This document shows positions 34,771-43,860 of a stretch of DNA of 64,000 nt, piece after piece (position 1 is the first letter of the stretch; the number at the start of each line of letters is the position of its first letter). This DNA is from Jatrophihabitans sp035642535 (lineage in GTDB: Bacteria; Actinomycetota; Actinomycetes; Mycobacteriales; Jatrophihabitantaceae), in assembly GCA_035642535.1 (NCBI GenBank), contig DASQSE010000056.1, forward strand, positions 19,505-83,504, given 5' to 3'. A model generated the notes under the pieces. That model ran no database searches, was not told the DNA's origin, and saw nothing but the letters and a program-made list of their open reading frames with translations. A program made the position numbers and the translations under genes.

Positions 34771-35517
34771 GTGCCTTACATCGAGGTGGCTGGGCAGCGT
34801 GTGTGGCACGAGGTGTCCGGTGCCGGCGATCCGCTGGTGCTGCTGCACGGCGCCTTCTCGGGAGCGTCCTCGTTCGCGAACCAGACTCCGGCGTTCGTCG
34901 CCGCGGGCTTTCGCGTGTACGTACCGGAGCGGCGCGGGCACGCGCACACTCCGGACCTGCCCGGGCCGCTGACGTACTCGGTGATGGCCGACGACACGAT
35001 CGCCTACCTCTCGCAGGAGCTGCCGAGTGGCGCGCAACTGGTCGGCTGGAGCGACGGCGCGGTGGTCGCGCTGTTGGTCGCGATGCGGCGTCCCGAACTC
35101 GTCCGTCGCATGGTGTTGATCGGGCAGTACTACAACTCGGCGGGCAAGGTGCCCGACTCGGAGCTGGACGCGATGTTGGCGACGCCGGAGGCGATGCAGT
35201 TCATGCGGGCGAGCTACGACCCGGTCTCGCCCGACGGGCCGGAGCACTTTCCGGTCGTCTACGAGAAGACGATGCACATGCTCGCGACCGAGCCGGAGAT
35301 CGATCTCGCGACGGTCGGCGCTGTCGCCGCGCCGACGCTGGTGCTGCAGGGCGACCGCGACGAGGTGACGATCGCCCACTCGCTCGAGGTCGTGTCGGCG
35401 TTGCCGGACGCGCGGCTGGCCGTGCTGCCCGGGACGCATCTGCTGCCTCTCGAAACGCCCGAGGTGGTGAACCCGCTGATCGTGGCGTTCCTGCGCGGCA
35501 GGCATGGCGCGAGCTGA
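34771..35517 (+). CDS. Alpha/beta-fold hydrolase
   Basis: 248 aa. Oxyanion segment LVLLHGAFSG, nucleophile elbow VGWSDGA (Ser in GxSxG), acid in LQGDRDEVT and catalytic His in LPGTHLLPLE: a complete triad. GTG start after a 27-base gap from the MFS gene. Its last 14 bases overlap the start of the uridine kinase frame. Substrate unknown. Confidence 0.88.
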   Translation: MPYIEVAGQRVWHEVSGAGDPLVLLHGAFSGASSFANQTPAFVAAGFRVYVPERRGHAHTPDLPGPLTYSVMADDTIAYLSQELPSGAQLVGWSDGAVVALLVAMRRPELVRRMVLIGQYYNSAGKVPDSELDAMLATPEAMQFMRASYDPVSPDGPEHFPVVYEKTMHMLATEPEIDLATVGAVAAPTLVLQGDRDEVTIAHSLEVVSALPDARLAVLPGTHLLPLETPEVVNPLIVAFLRGRHGAS

Positions 35518-36155
35518 GGTCGTCGCGCGGGTCGCGGCGCAGGTGCCCCACCGTGGCGCGGCCTGCGTCTTCGTCGGGGTCGACGGTGTGGACGGCGCCG
35601 GCAAGACGACCTTCGCGGACGAGCTGGCGGCGGCCATCGCCCGCCCGACGATCCGGATCAGCGTCGACGACTTCCACAACGTGCGCGCTCCGATACCCGC
35701 GCGGTCGGGACTCGGCCGCGGGCTTCTGGCTCGACGCGTTCAACTACCCGCGACTGATCGCGGACGTCTTCGATCCGCTGCGCACGTCCGGCCGCTACCG
35801 GCCGAAGGCGCACGACCTGGCGGCCGACACCGAGCTCGCCCCGTTCTGGCTCGCCGCGCCGCCCGCTGTGGTGGTCGTCATCGACGGGCTGTTCCTCCTC
35901 CGCGCGGAGTTGGCCGGCCGGTTCGACCTCGTGATCTTCCTGGACGTGCCGTTCCCCGTCGCCGCTCGTCGCCTTGCGCAGCGCGACGGCGCCAGGCCGA
36001 TCGAGCGGTACGTCGGTGCGTCGCAGCGCTACTTCACCGAGTGCGATCCGCAACGGCGCGCCGACGTGTTGATCGACAACTCGGAGCTGAGCTCCCCTCG
36101 CCTGCTGCGGTCCGCGATCGGGCGCTGCTCCGTCGGGAACGCGACGACCTCGTGA
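35504..36155 (+). pseudogene. Uridine kinase-like gene with a +1 frameshift
   Basis: P-loop kinase (about 216 aa if continuous). The first part reads GVDGVDGAGKTTFADELA (Walker A) and ISVDDFHNVR in one frame. The continuation RYPRGRDSAAGFWLDAFNYP, VVVIDGLFLLRAELAGRFD and RYFTECDP lies in the next frame. Alignment to the family pattern (DDFHN..RYxRGRDSxxGFWxDxFNY) places one extra base at about 35687 (GTG CGC G CTC CGA). Either a true frameshift mutation or a sequencing or assembly error in a GC-rich run; the downstream frame shows no other decay, which favours an error or a very recent event. Its stop abuts the convergent lipase stop. Confidence 0.82.
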
Positions 36156-37136
36156 TCACGGCCGCGCGTACCTCGCAAGCGGCGGCTCGTGCGCAACGTG
36201 CGGGTACAGCCCGAGCTGGGTGCCGGCCTGGGCTACCACGCGTAACTCCCCTGCCGTAGCCGACACCGGGTCCACGCCCGGCATCAGGACCTGCCTGCAG
36301 ACCGACCGCGGAATCCGGTGCGGGTCGGCTGGTCCCGGGTGCGTCAACGCGTCGTCGACGAGGGCGTACGCGACGGGATCGACGGTGCCCATCGTGACGT
36401 GCTCGGCGACGTGCAGCGGGCACACGGACTCCACGGCCACGTTGCTGATCTCGCCGGGCCCCGTGTGCAGCGCGGTGCTGGCAGCCGGTCCGAAGTTCGG
36501 CACCACGATCTCGTCGAGATCCGAGTAGAGCTGCGTGTACGAAATGCCGGCATACGTTTCTCGCCCGGCGTTGAGCACCGCCAGGAACCGTGAGCGATGG
36601 TCCTGCTGCCACAGCGACGGCGCGCAGGCAAGTGCGCACGTCGCCACGGTGTCCAGCGTGCCGTGGTTCGAGCCGTCGATCGAGACGAGGTCGTCGACCA
36701 GATCACGCGTGTCCGGCCACCATTTGAGCGCCCACCGCGGTGACATGCCGCCCTGGCTGTACCCGACGACCGACACCCGTCGATCGGCGCGTTCAGCCAT
36801 CGTGCGCAACGCGTACACGACGTACTCGGCGGCCACCTGCACGTCCCCCATGCCGTGGTCAGGAATATCGACTGCGCAGCACGGCCGCCCCGCAGCGCTG
36901 AAGACCTTCTCGTAATTCCAGCTGAAGTTGACGTTCGGCGTGAGCGTGGTGCCCCGCACGAGCAGCACCGGGGTCGGCCCACGCGCCCCGAGCGCACCGT
37001 GACAGTCGAGTGCGCGGCCCAGTGCAGAACCCGGCACGTCGAGCGGCGGGCCGGACGCGCCTGCCGGCGCGGGCAACGCGAGCACGCAAGCCGACGTCAA
37101 GGCGACGGTCACCGCTGACGACAGGCCCTTGGCCAT
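36156..37136 (-). CDS. Secreted lipase/esterase (class 2-type alpha/beta hydrolase)
   Basis: 326 aa. Signal peptide (VTVALTSACVLALPAPAGA), then an alpha/beta hydrolase of the lipase class 2/CalB-like type: PVLLVRGTTLTPNVNFSWNYEKVF, VDIPDHGMGDVQVAAEYVVYALR, nucleophile elbow VGYSQGGMSPRW, SIDGSNHGT, and a late His in EHVTMGT or near HVAEH. Several Cys may form disulfides. ATG 37136 chosen, followed directly by the signal sequence. Likely an exported triacylglycerol lipase or esterase; 3' end touches the uridine kinase stop. Confidence 0.83.
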   Translation of the reverse strand: MAKGLSSAVTVALTSACVLALPAPAGASGPPLDVPGSALGRALDCHGALGARGPTPVLLVRGTTLTPNVNFSWNYEKVFSAAGRPCCAVDIPDHGMGDVQVAAEYVVYALRTMAERADRRVSVVGYSQGGMSPRWALKWWPDTRDLVDDLVSIDGSNHGTLDTVATCALACAPSLWQQDHRSRFLAVLNAGRETYAGISYTQLYSDLDEIVVPNFGPAASTALHTGPGEISNVAVESVCPLHVAEHVTMGTVDPVAYALVDDALTHPGPADPHRIPRSVCRQVLMPGVDPVSATAGELRVVAQAGTQLGLYPHVAHEPPLARYARP

Positions 37137-37193
37137 GCCTCGGGACACTACTCCATTATCCGAGACGCTCTGTAGCAGGTACAGTCCGAAGCC

Positions 37194-38039
37194 ATGACGT
37201 CGATGCAATGGGTGCCGTCCACCGACGGGACTCGGCTCGCGGTCTACGAATCCGGCGAGCGGGACGCGCCGGTCGTCGTCGCCGTCCATGGCTACCCCGA
37301 CAATCACGCGGGGTGGGACGGCGTGGCCGAGCTGCTGTCCCGCGATTTCCGGTTCGTTGCCTACGACGTGCGCGGCGCCGGCGAGTCGGACAAGCCGAGC
37401 GGCCGCAGCGCGTATCGGATGCCGCAGCTCGTCGCGGATCTCGCCAGCGTGCTCGACGCGGTCAGCCCGGACGCGCCGGTGCACCTGGTCGCGCACGACT
37501 GGGGATCGATCCAGACCTGGCCGGCTGTCGCCGACGAACGGTTCGAGCACCGGATCGCCTCGTTCACCTCGATATCCGGGCCGTCGCTCGACCACGCCCG
37601 GGCCTGGCTGCGCGACGGGCGCCAGTACCCGAGGGCGGCGCTGCGCCAGCTCGCCCACTCCTACTACATCGCGCTCTTCCAGCTCCCCTGGCTGCCCGAG
37701 GCGGCCGTTCGGCTCGGCGTCCTCGACCGAGGACTGCGTCGCGCGAGCCAAGGCGCCCAGCCGCCGCGCGGCGCGGCCGACAAGCTCAACGGCCTCTGGC
37801 TGTATCGCGCGAACTTCCTCGCCCGGCGCGCAGCTTCGCTCGAGGTGCCCAAGTCGATACCGGTGCAGGTCGTCGTGCCGGAGGACGACCCGTTCGCGAC
37901 GGCCGAACTCGCGATCGGCGCGCCGGCACGCTGGGTCGCCGATCTCACCGTGCGCCGGATCGCCGGCGGCCATTGGGTCGTGAGCGAGCGGCCCGAGCTC
38001 GTCGCGCGGGTCATCCGCGAGTTCGTCGTCGGGCTCTAA
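37194..38039 (+). CDS. Alpha/beta hydrolase, epoxide hydrolase-like
   Basis: 281 aa. HGYPDNHAGWDGVAELL (oxyanion HGxP), YDVRGAGESDKP, nucleophile elbow VAHDWGSIQTW with Asp as nucleophile (epoxide hydrolase/dehalogenase signature), and catalytic His in AGGHWVV. Resembles the N-terminal domain of EphD-type proteins but lacks the SDR domain. Divergent from the lipase. Substrate unknown. Confidence 0.85.
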   Translation: MTSMQWVPSTDGTRLAVYESGERDAPVVVAVHGYPDNHAGWDGVAELLSRDFRFVAYDVRGAGESDKPSGRSAYRMPQLVADLASVLDAVSPDAPVHLVAHDWGSIQTWPAVADERFEHRIASFTSISGPSLDHARAWLRDGRQYPRAALRQLAHSYYIALFQLPWLPEAAVRLGVLDRGLRRASQGAQPPRGAADKLNGLWLYRANFLARRAASLEVPKSIPVQVVVPEDDPFATAELAIGAPARWVADLTVRRIAGGHWVVSERPELVARVIREFVVGL

Positions 38040-38164
38040 TCGGGCCAGAGTCGGCGCCGGTAGCACGCAATCGGCCGATTTGCCCGGCGCCACGCCGACA
38101 TCCGAGCGGATTACTTCCCTGTTTCGGTTGTTTATCAACGGTTCTTGTGTGACGGTTGGTGCTC

Positions 38165-39148
38165 GTGAGACGAAATCAGCCGAGTGGGTCCTTCTTCGCC
38201 GAATGGACGCGGGAGAACGCGGCCGCGAAGTCGTGGCGGGACGCGCCGGAGCGGCGTCGTCGCGCAGCGCGCGCCCGGGTCTGCGGCATCGCCGCCGTGG
38301 TCGTCGGCGCGCTGACCGCGGGTTTCGTCATCCCCGGCAGCGGGGCGATCGCCGACCCGTCCGCGCACACCTGGCATCGGCTGCGGGTGTGCGAGTCCGG
38401 CGACAACTACCGCATCCACACCGGCAACGGGCACTACGGCGCGTACCAGTTCGACCTGCCCACCTGGCGCAGCGTCGGCGGCCGGGGCTATCCCTATCGC
38501 GCGTCGAAGGCCGAGCAGGACGCCCGCGCGCTGATGCTCTACCGGGAGCGCGGCTGGCAGCCGTGGCAATGCGCGCGGATCCTCGGCCTGCGGCCGGACT
38601 CGGACGCGCGGTCGGGCCGCACCGGGGACATCCACATCGGCCGGACCCGGACGCGGACCGCGATCCCGGATTTCCCGGGCGGCTCGCATTGGTACTACTA
38701 CGGCGACGACAACCGGCACATCAAGACATTCCAGGACCAGATGCACAAGCGTGGCTTCTTCCCGCCGGGCACCGGTGAGTACGGGCCGCTCACGCTGCGG
38801 ATGGTCAAGCGACTGCAGCGCCTCAACGGGCTCGTCCCGAACGGCTACATCGGCCCGAACACCTGGCGGCTCGCCTGGACCGGCCGCTTCGCGGCACCCG
38901 GCACCCGGGTGAAGGCGATCCCGACGTTCCCGGGCGGCTCGCATTGGTACTACTACGGCGACGACAACCGGCACATCAAGACGTTCCAGGACCAGATGCA
39001 CAAGCGCGGTTTCTTCCCGCCCGGCACCGGCGAGTACGGGCCACTCACGCTGCGAATGGTCAAGCGACTGCAGCGCCTCAACGGGCTCGTCCCGAACGGC
39101 TACATCGGGCCGAACACCTGGCGGCTTGGCTGGATCGGAAAGTTCTAA
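38165..39148 (+). CDS. Resuscitation-promoting factor-like protein with two peptidoglycan-binding repeats
   Basis: 327 aa. Order: basic cytoplasmic N-terminus, TM/signal (IAAVVVGALTAGFVIPG), Rpf lysozyme-like domain (LRVCESGDNYRIHTGNGHYGAYQFDLPTW; catalytic Glu in CESGDNY), then two nearly identical PG_binding_1 modules (VKRLQRLNGLVPNGYIGPNTW). Secreted muralytic enzyme expected to act in growth resumption and wall remodelling. Start is uncertain: GTG 38165 chosen, GTG 38159 and TTG 38156 are possible; no SD is visible. No c-di-AMP riboswitch was recognised upstream. Confidence 0.87.
   Translation: MRRNQPSGSFFAEWTRENAAAKSWRDAPERRRRAARARVCGIAAVVVGALTAGFVIPGSGAIADPSAHTWHRLRVCESGDNYRIHTGNGHYGAYQFDLPTWRSVGGRGYPYRASKAEQDARALMLYRERGWQPWQCARILGLRPDSDARSGRTGDIHIGRTRTRTAIPDFPGGSHWYYYGDDNRHIKTFQDQMHKRGFFPPGTGEYGPLTLRMVKRLQRLNGLVPNGYIGPNTWRLAWTGRFAAPGTRVKAIPTFPGGSHWYYYGDDNRHIKTFQDQMHKRGFFPPGTGEYGPLTLRMVKRLQRLNGLVPNGYIGPNTWRLGWIGKF
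38672..39127 (+). repeat. Tandem 255-bp repeat inside the rpf gene
   Basis: Units 38672-38872 and 38927-39127, offset 255 bp (85 codons). The 67 encoded residues from FPGGSHWYYY to GPNTWRL are identical in both, while the DNA differs at about nine positions, all synonymous. This indicates duplication followed by strong purifying selection or gene conversion. Confidence 0.92.
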
Positions 39149-39930
39149 CCGCCATCCAGTAGGCGCGTCTGATCGAGCGTCTCGACGTAGCCGACGATCT
39201 GCGGCGGGCTGACCGGCGCGCCGGCACTCGGCCGGAACGTCAGCGGCGCGTGCAGGCTCAGGGCGGGCGTGATCGGAGCGTCCGCGTCCGGAGCCGTGCC
39301 CAGCACGCCGCGGCTGTGCGAGTCGGCGGCCGTCGTGCGCAGCTGCTCCGCCCACACCGGGCCGGTCCAGGTGTCGCGCAGCACCTCCACCTCGCCGCGC
39401 GCCGGATCGACGATGCGCACCTGTAGCACCCGATGCAGCGGACGCACCTGCTGGTTGTCGGTGCACCGCTTGGCGGCGAGGTCCGGCCGCGCCGGGTCGA
39501 ACAGGCCGATCGTGATGACCTCCCCCGCACCTAGTTCGGCCAGCAGCAGCCGGCCCGACACGCGCGCCTCCTGCGCCATCCGCTCGAGCCGAATGCGCCG
39601 ATCGATGTCGCGACGCTGCAGTTCGGCGAGCCGCTCCAACGCCTCCGCAAACGAGGCGTCTCTGTGCACCGAGCGATACGCGGCGGCGAACTCCGCGGGC
39701 GTCAACTCGGCGAGCCGGTCGCCGAGCATCCGCTCCAGCACGACCCGCAGCGCCTCGTCGAACAACGCGTCCTCGCTGGGCGCGACCAACTCCGTCGTCC
39801 CTGTCGGGTAGAGCCGTCGGTACACGATGTCACGCAGCATCCGCGCATACGGGATCAGCGACTCGGTGTCCTGATCGAGTTCCTCGTGCGGCGGCAACCC
39901 GTCGAACCGCGGACGCCGTGGCTCAGGCAC
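39145..39930 (-). CDS. Conserved protein of unknown function, partner of the SPFH protein
   Basis: 261 aa, mostly helical N-terminal half with a likely coiled coil (AEALERLAELQRRDIDRRIRLERMAQEARV) and a beta-rich C-terminal half. No signal peptide or TM helix. No family recognised. GTG start overlaps the SPFH gene by eight bases, so the two are translationally coupled and probably act together at the membrane. The stop overlaps the convergent rpf stop. Confidence 0.7.
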   Translation of the reverse strand: MPEPRRPRFDGLPPHEELDQDTESLIPYARMLRDIVYRRLYPTGTTELVAPSEDALFDEALRVVLERMLGDRLAELTPAEFAAAYRSVHRDASFAEALERLAELQRRDIDRRIRLERMAQEARVSGRLLLAELGAGEVITIGLFDPARPDLAAKRCTDNQQVRPLHRVLQVRIVDPARGEVEVLRDTWTGPVWAEQLRTTAADSHSRGVLGTAPDADAPITPALSLHAPLTFRPSAGAPVSPPQIVGYVETLDQTRLLDGG

Positions 39931-41986
39931 TGGCCTCGGCGTCGGCGCTCGTCCCCGGGCCGCCGTTCGACAGCGCCTTCTCCGCGACCGGCGAGACCTG
40001 CTTCATCAGCGCGAGCTGGACGAGGCTGGCCAACGCACCGATGCCGCCCTGGCCGTCCCCGTTGCCGCCCACCAGCACGTCCGGCGTGATCTTGAGGCCG
40101 TTCTTCGCGACCTCCTCGACGATCGCCACGACTGCCGTCTGCTCGGCGCCGATCGCCTCCTTCTGTGCCGTGTACGCCTGCGCGTTCGCCAAGCCCAGCG
40201 CCTCCGCGGACTTCGCGTTGGCCAGCCCCATCGCCTCAGTCGACTTCGCGTTGGCCAGCCCCATCGCCTCGGTGGCCGACGCGCTCGCCTTGCCGATGGC
40301 GGCGATCTTGTCCGCCTCGGCCTGGCTGGTCTTGCGGGTGACCTGGGCGGTGCCGTCGGCAGCGGCGACCGCGGCTTCGGCGTTCGCCTTGTTGATCTCG
40401 ATCGACACTCGCGACTTGGCGAGATCCTGCTGCATGTCCGCCTCGCCGCGCTGCGCCTCGAGCGCGATGCGTGCCTGCTGCGCGTCCTGCTGCGCCGCGT
40501 AGGTCGCCTTCTCCTGGCGCGCGATCTCCCGCCTGGTGAGCACCTCGACCAACTCCGGCGGGAACACGACGTCCTGGATGTAGACGCCGCGCACCTCGAC
40601 GTCGTACCGGCGCAAGTACTCGGTGACGTACTTCTCTGCGGCCTCCTGCACGATGTCACGGCCCTGGATGAACTCCGTGGCGGCGAGCCCCTGCACCTTG
40701 TTGCGGAAGTAGTTGCCGACCGCCGACTGCAGCACCTCGTTCACCAGGTTCTGCATCGTGCCGACCATGCCGATCACCTTCGGTGCCCGCGTGTCGGGGA
40801 CGTGGATCTGCACCTGCAGGTCGATCTTGAAGTTGAACGCTTCCTTGCTCTTGGCGTCGATCGACGACAGCCGCGTGTCCAGGTCGTGCGCCTCGCTGGA
40901 CTGTGCTGCCCAGTTCAGCGTCAGGATCGACGTCGGGATGACGTCCGGCGTGTAGATGCGCGGGTTGAGCGGGTACTTGCCGGTGCGCAGCGGGTCGGAC
41001 CAGATGCCGCGGTGCCCCGGCGAGACGATCGAGCCGAACCGGTACTCGTCGCCCGAGGTGTCCATCGTCGGCAGCCCCACGTAGGACTTGATAACCGCGA
41101 CCTCGCCCTGGTTGACCACCAGCATCGGCACGATCTCGACGCGCACCAGGAACGGGTTGATCAGGTACGCGCCGTAGAGCAGCGGATCGTGCTGCAGGCC
41201 GATGCACCCGCCGCTGTCGAGGAACGCCTGAAAGTCCTGGTAGTTGTTGTGCTTGTCGTTCTTGTTGCCGAGCAGCAGCTGGATGATCTCGTTTGCCTCG
41301 GTGCCGGCCTCCTCGGCCTCCCGCACGTCGTCGAAGCCGCCGATCCGGCCGGCGATGTCGCCGGACGGCAATGGCGGACCCTCCAGCGTCGTCACGATGC
41401 CGATGACGTCGACCGCGCCGCTGCCCCGCCCGCTCTGCGGGTTGATGTAGGTGACGCTGAGGTCGGCGGTCGAGAGCGACGCGATCATGTCGGAGGTGCT
41501 GTCGGACACCGTCACGCCGAACGTTTGCCCGAGTGTGGCGACCACGAACGCGATCGGGTGGATCGGCAGGGTGACACCCGGCTGCATCACCGGGCGCTGG
41601 ACGCCGCGCTGCCCGCCGTTCTCGACGAACTGCGTGAGGTTGCTGAAGTCGCCGATCGCCGGGCTGTAGTGCGCCGACTTCGCGCCTGCGTCGAGCGGCG
41701 CACCGACCTGGGCGATGACGACGCCGATCGCGCCGGGCGGGATCTGCACCCACGGGAAGGTGGTGACCTTGTAGATCGGCCAGGGCTTCATCCGCCAGCC
41801 GGGCATGAGCAGGTCCGGCTGGTAACCCGCCTCGCCGTGCCGCGCGATGAGGCTCCCCTCGGGCAGCCGGCGGCCGAAGTTCTTGGTGACGAGCCCGACC
41901 TCGCTCGCCCCGATCTTGTGCAACGACATGAAGAGCTCGAACGCGAGCAGCAGCACGACGACGAGCACGATCACCGCGATGAGCAC
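39923..41986 (-). CDS. SPFH/Band 7 (flotillin-like) membrane protein
   Basis: 687 aa. N-terminal TM anchor (VIVLVVVLLLAFELFM), then an unusually long SPFH/prohibitin region with GQVAVIKSYVGLP-like strand, AFNFKIDLQVQIHVPD and YLRRYDVEVRGVYIQDVVFP. A long Ala/Glu/Lys coiled coil follows, holding heptad-like repeats (TEAMGLANAKSTEAMGLANA). Flotillins scaffold membrane microdomains; this one is larger than typical (about 450-500 aa). GTG start preceded by GAGAGGAA. Forms an operon with the downstream unknown gene. Confidence 0.85.
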   Translation of the reverse strand: MLIAVIVLVVVLLLAFELFMSLHKIGASEVGLVTKNFGRRLPEGSLIARHGEAGYQPDLLMPGWRMKPWPIYKVTTFPWVQIPPGAIGVVIAQVGAPLDAGAKSAHYSPAIGDFSNLTQFVENGGQRGVQRPVMQPGVTLPIHPIAFVVATLGQTFGVTVSDSTSDMIASLSTADLSVTYINPQSGRGSGAVDVIGIVTTLEGPPLPSGDIAGRIGGFDDVREAEEAGTEANEIIQLLLGNKNDKHNNYQDFQAFLDSGGCIGLQHDPLLYGAYLINPFLVRVEIVPMLVVNQGEVAVIKSYVGLPTMDTSGDEYRFGSIVSPGHRGIWSDPLRTGKYPLNPRIYTPDVIPTSILTLNWAAQSSEAHDLDTRLSSIDAKSKEAFNFKIDLQVQIHVPDTRAPKVIGMVGTMQNLVNEVLQSAVGNYFRNKVQGLAATEFIQGRDIVQEAAEKYVTEYLRRYDVEVRGVYIQDVVFPPELVEVLTRREIARQEKATYAAQQDAQQARIALEAQRGEADMQQDLAKSRVSIEINKANAEAAVAAADGTAQVTRKTSQAEADKIAAIGKASASATEAMGLANAKSTEAMGLANAKSAEALGLANAQAYTAQKEAIGAEQTAVVAIVEEVAKNGLKITPDVLVGGNGDGQGGIGALASLVQLALMKQVSPVAEKALSNGGPGTSADAEASA

Positions 41987-42062
41987 GGCGATTCCTCTCT
42001 CTCATTTCCCGCCTCCGTGGCGGATGCTTCCCACTGTCCTCCTCCCCCGGCGGGGCGCAACG

Positions 42063-43442
42063 TCAGATCCCGGCCGCCTCCTCGAGCGCGCCGAGTTCGT
42101 CGTCGAGGTAGGTCAGCAGGTGCTGAAGATGCGGGACGGTGCGCCGGCAGCCGGTCAGCCCGAACGCAACCGACTCGGAGTAGCTGGTGCACGTGATGTT
42201 GAGTGCCTGCCCGTCCAGCGGGATCGACAGCGGGTAGAGGCCGTCGAGCCGGGCGCCGTTCCAGTACAGCGGCTGGCGGGGCCCGGGCACGTTCGAGATG
42301 ACGAGGTTGAACGGCGGGCGCACCGCGCCGGTCAGCCGCAGCAGCGGCCAGATCGCGAGCGGGCTGACACCGAGCGCGCTCATCGCGAGGATCTGCATCG
42401 GCGTCATCGAGCGCAGCGCCGCCTTGCCCTCCTCCATGGACTGATGGACGGTGGCGAGCCGCGCCGCGGGGTCACCGGCGTTGGTGCCGAGGTTGCACAT
42501 GACCGTGCCGATCGCGTTGCCGCCGCCGTCGCGCGAACGAGTCTCGTCACCGTGCAGCGACACCGGGACCATCGCGATGAGCGGCGTGGCCGGCAGCGCG
42601 TCCATGCTCGACAGGTAGGTGCGCAGCGCACCGGAGCACATGGCCAGCACGACGTCGTTCAGCGTCACGTCGGTCGCCTTGCCCACCCTGCGGATCCGCT
42701 CCATCGGCCACGACTGCGCGGCGAAGCGCCGGGAGCCGGTGATCGGTACGTTCAAGATCGACTTCGGCGCCGAGAAGCACAACGTGCCGCTCTGCTCCGC
42801 GATCGCGCGCCGCACCGTCTGTCCGAGTGCCGGGATGAGCCCGGCCGTCTCGCCCAGCATGCTGATCGCATCCCGCACCGGATCGGACCGGCGGGCATCG
42901 CCGCGCGCGCCACGCGATTTCTGCGAGCGCAGCGCCCACGGCCCCGGCATGCCGTGCTCGTCGGGATCCGGACTCAGCATCCGCGAGAGCAGCCGCAGCG
43001 CCGACACTCCGTCGACGAGCGAGTGGTGCACCTTGAAGTACGTGACGTACCGCCCGTCCGCAAGTCCCTCGATGAGGTGCATCTCCCACAACGGCCGGTG
43101 CCGGTCGAGCAGCGTCGAATGGAGACGTGAGCACAGCGCCAGCAGGTCGAGGACCCGGCCGGGGCGCGGCAGCGCGCTGCGCCGGACATGATGCTCGAGG
43201 TCGAACGCGCGGTCGACCTCCCACCGCCATTGGCCCAGCGACGTGATCGAGCGCCGTGGCCGCTTCTGGAACAGCGGCGCGATCTCGTCCTGCGCGATGG
43301 CCTCCTCGAACATGCTGCGCACATCGAGCGCGTCGGCCCCGTCGGGTGGTACATAGAGCTGCAGGCTCCCGACGTGCATCGGGTGCTCGCGCGACTCGCC
43401 GAGCAGGAACAGCGAGTCGGTCGGCGGCATCGGCAGGAGCAT
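42063..43442 (-). CDS. Wax ester synthase/diacylglycerol acyltransferase (WS/DGAT)
   Basis: 459 aa. Catalytic motif HHSLVDG (HHxxxDG) at about residue 140, N-terminal PPTDSLFLLGESREHPMHVGSLQLY, and the C-terminal NLVISNVPGPRQPLYWNGARL (PLW-like) and ND..N motif equivalent VTLNDVVLAMCSGALR. Makes triacylglycerol or wax esters from acyl-CoA for storage, at the membrane face. Typical length. Stands alone between the SPFH operon and the divergent antitoxin-like gene. Confidence 0.93.
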   Translation of the reverse strand: MLLPMPPTDSLFLLGESREHPMHVGSLQLYVPPDGADALDVRSMFEEAIAQDEIAPLFQKRPRRSITSLGQWRWEVDRAFDLEHHVRRSALPRPGRVLDLLALCSRLHSTLLDRHRPLWEMHLIEGLADGRYVTYFKVHHSLVDGVSALRLLSRMLSPDPDEHGMPGPWALRSQKSRGARGDARRSDPVRDAISMLGETAGLIPALGQTVRRAIAEQSGTLCFSAPKSILNVPITGSRRFAAQSWPMERIRRVGKATDVTLNDVVLAMCSGALRTYLSSMDALPATPLIAMVPVSLHGDETRSRDGGGNAIGTVMCNLGTNAGDPAARLATVHQSMEEGKAALRSMTPMQILAMSALGVSPLAIWPLLRLTGAVRPPFNLVISNVPGPRQPLYWNGARLDGLYPLSIPLDGQALNITCTSYSESVAFGLTGCRRTVPHLQHLLTYLDDELGALEEAAGI

Positions 43443-43530
43443 TCCTCGATCCTCGCGGGCTGGACCGTTGTAGTCGAGTCGTGGTTACGTCTGTGTGGAT
43501 GGCCGCAACAATGCGGGGAGGCGGGAGACG

Positions 43531-43860
43531 ATGGTCGACTTCGACGACCTGAGGGACAAGGCCGAGAAGCTGCTCGGCGAGCACGGCGACAAGGTCGAGG
43601 ACGGTATCGACAAGCTCGCCGACGTCGCCGGCAACCGGCTCGGCCACGAGACGCAGATCGATCAGGCTGCGGACAAGCTCAAGGGCTTCGTCGACGACCA
43701 GCAGGCCCAGCAGCAAGCACAGCAACGGGCCAAGCAGCCCGGGAACCGCCCGCGTCCCGCCCAAGGCGGCAACCAACGGCCGCAGCAAGGCGGCGGCCCG
43801 AAGCCGAGGCAGGGCGCCGGGCCGCAGCCGAAGCAGGGCCGGCGGCCGCGACCGACCTAG
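43531..43860 (+). CDS. MT0933/Rv0909-like antitoxin-family protein
   Basis: 109 aa. Residues 1-50 (MVDFDDLRDKAEKLLGEHGD, then KVEDGIDKLADVAGNRLGHE) match the MT0933_antitox family. The C-terminal half is a low-complexity Gln/Pro/Gly/Arg tail (QQQAQQRAKQPGNRPRP and repeats of PKPRQG type). ATG 43531 preceded by GCGGGAG; the frame opens earlier at 43495. No toxin partner adjoins it, so an antitoxin role is doubtful; these proteins are often orphan. Confidence 0.8.
   Translation: MVDFDDLRDKAEKLLGEHGDKVEDGIDKLADVAGNRLGHETQIDQAADKLKGFVDDQQAQQQAQQRAKQPGNRPRPAQGGNQRPQQGGGPKPRQGAGPQPKQGRRPRPT

Noticed and set aside
38040..38158. Possible c-di-AMP (ydaO) riboswitch before the rpf gene
   Set aside because: Such riboswitches often precede actinobacterial rpf genes, but the gap is only about 120 bases and none of the conserved elements were found.
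43531..43860. Toxin-antitoxin module
   Set aside because: The protein matches an antitoxin family, but no toxin-like gene lies next to it on either side.
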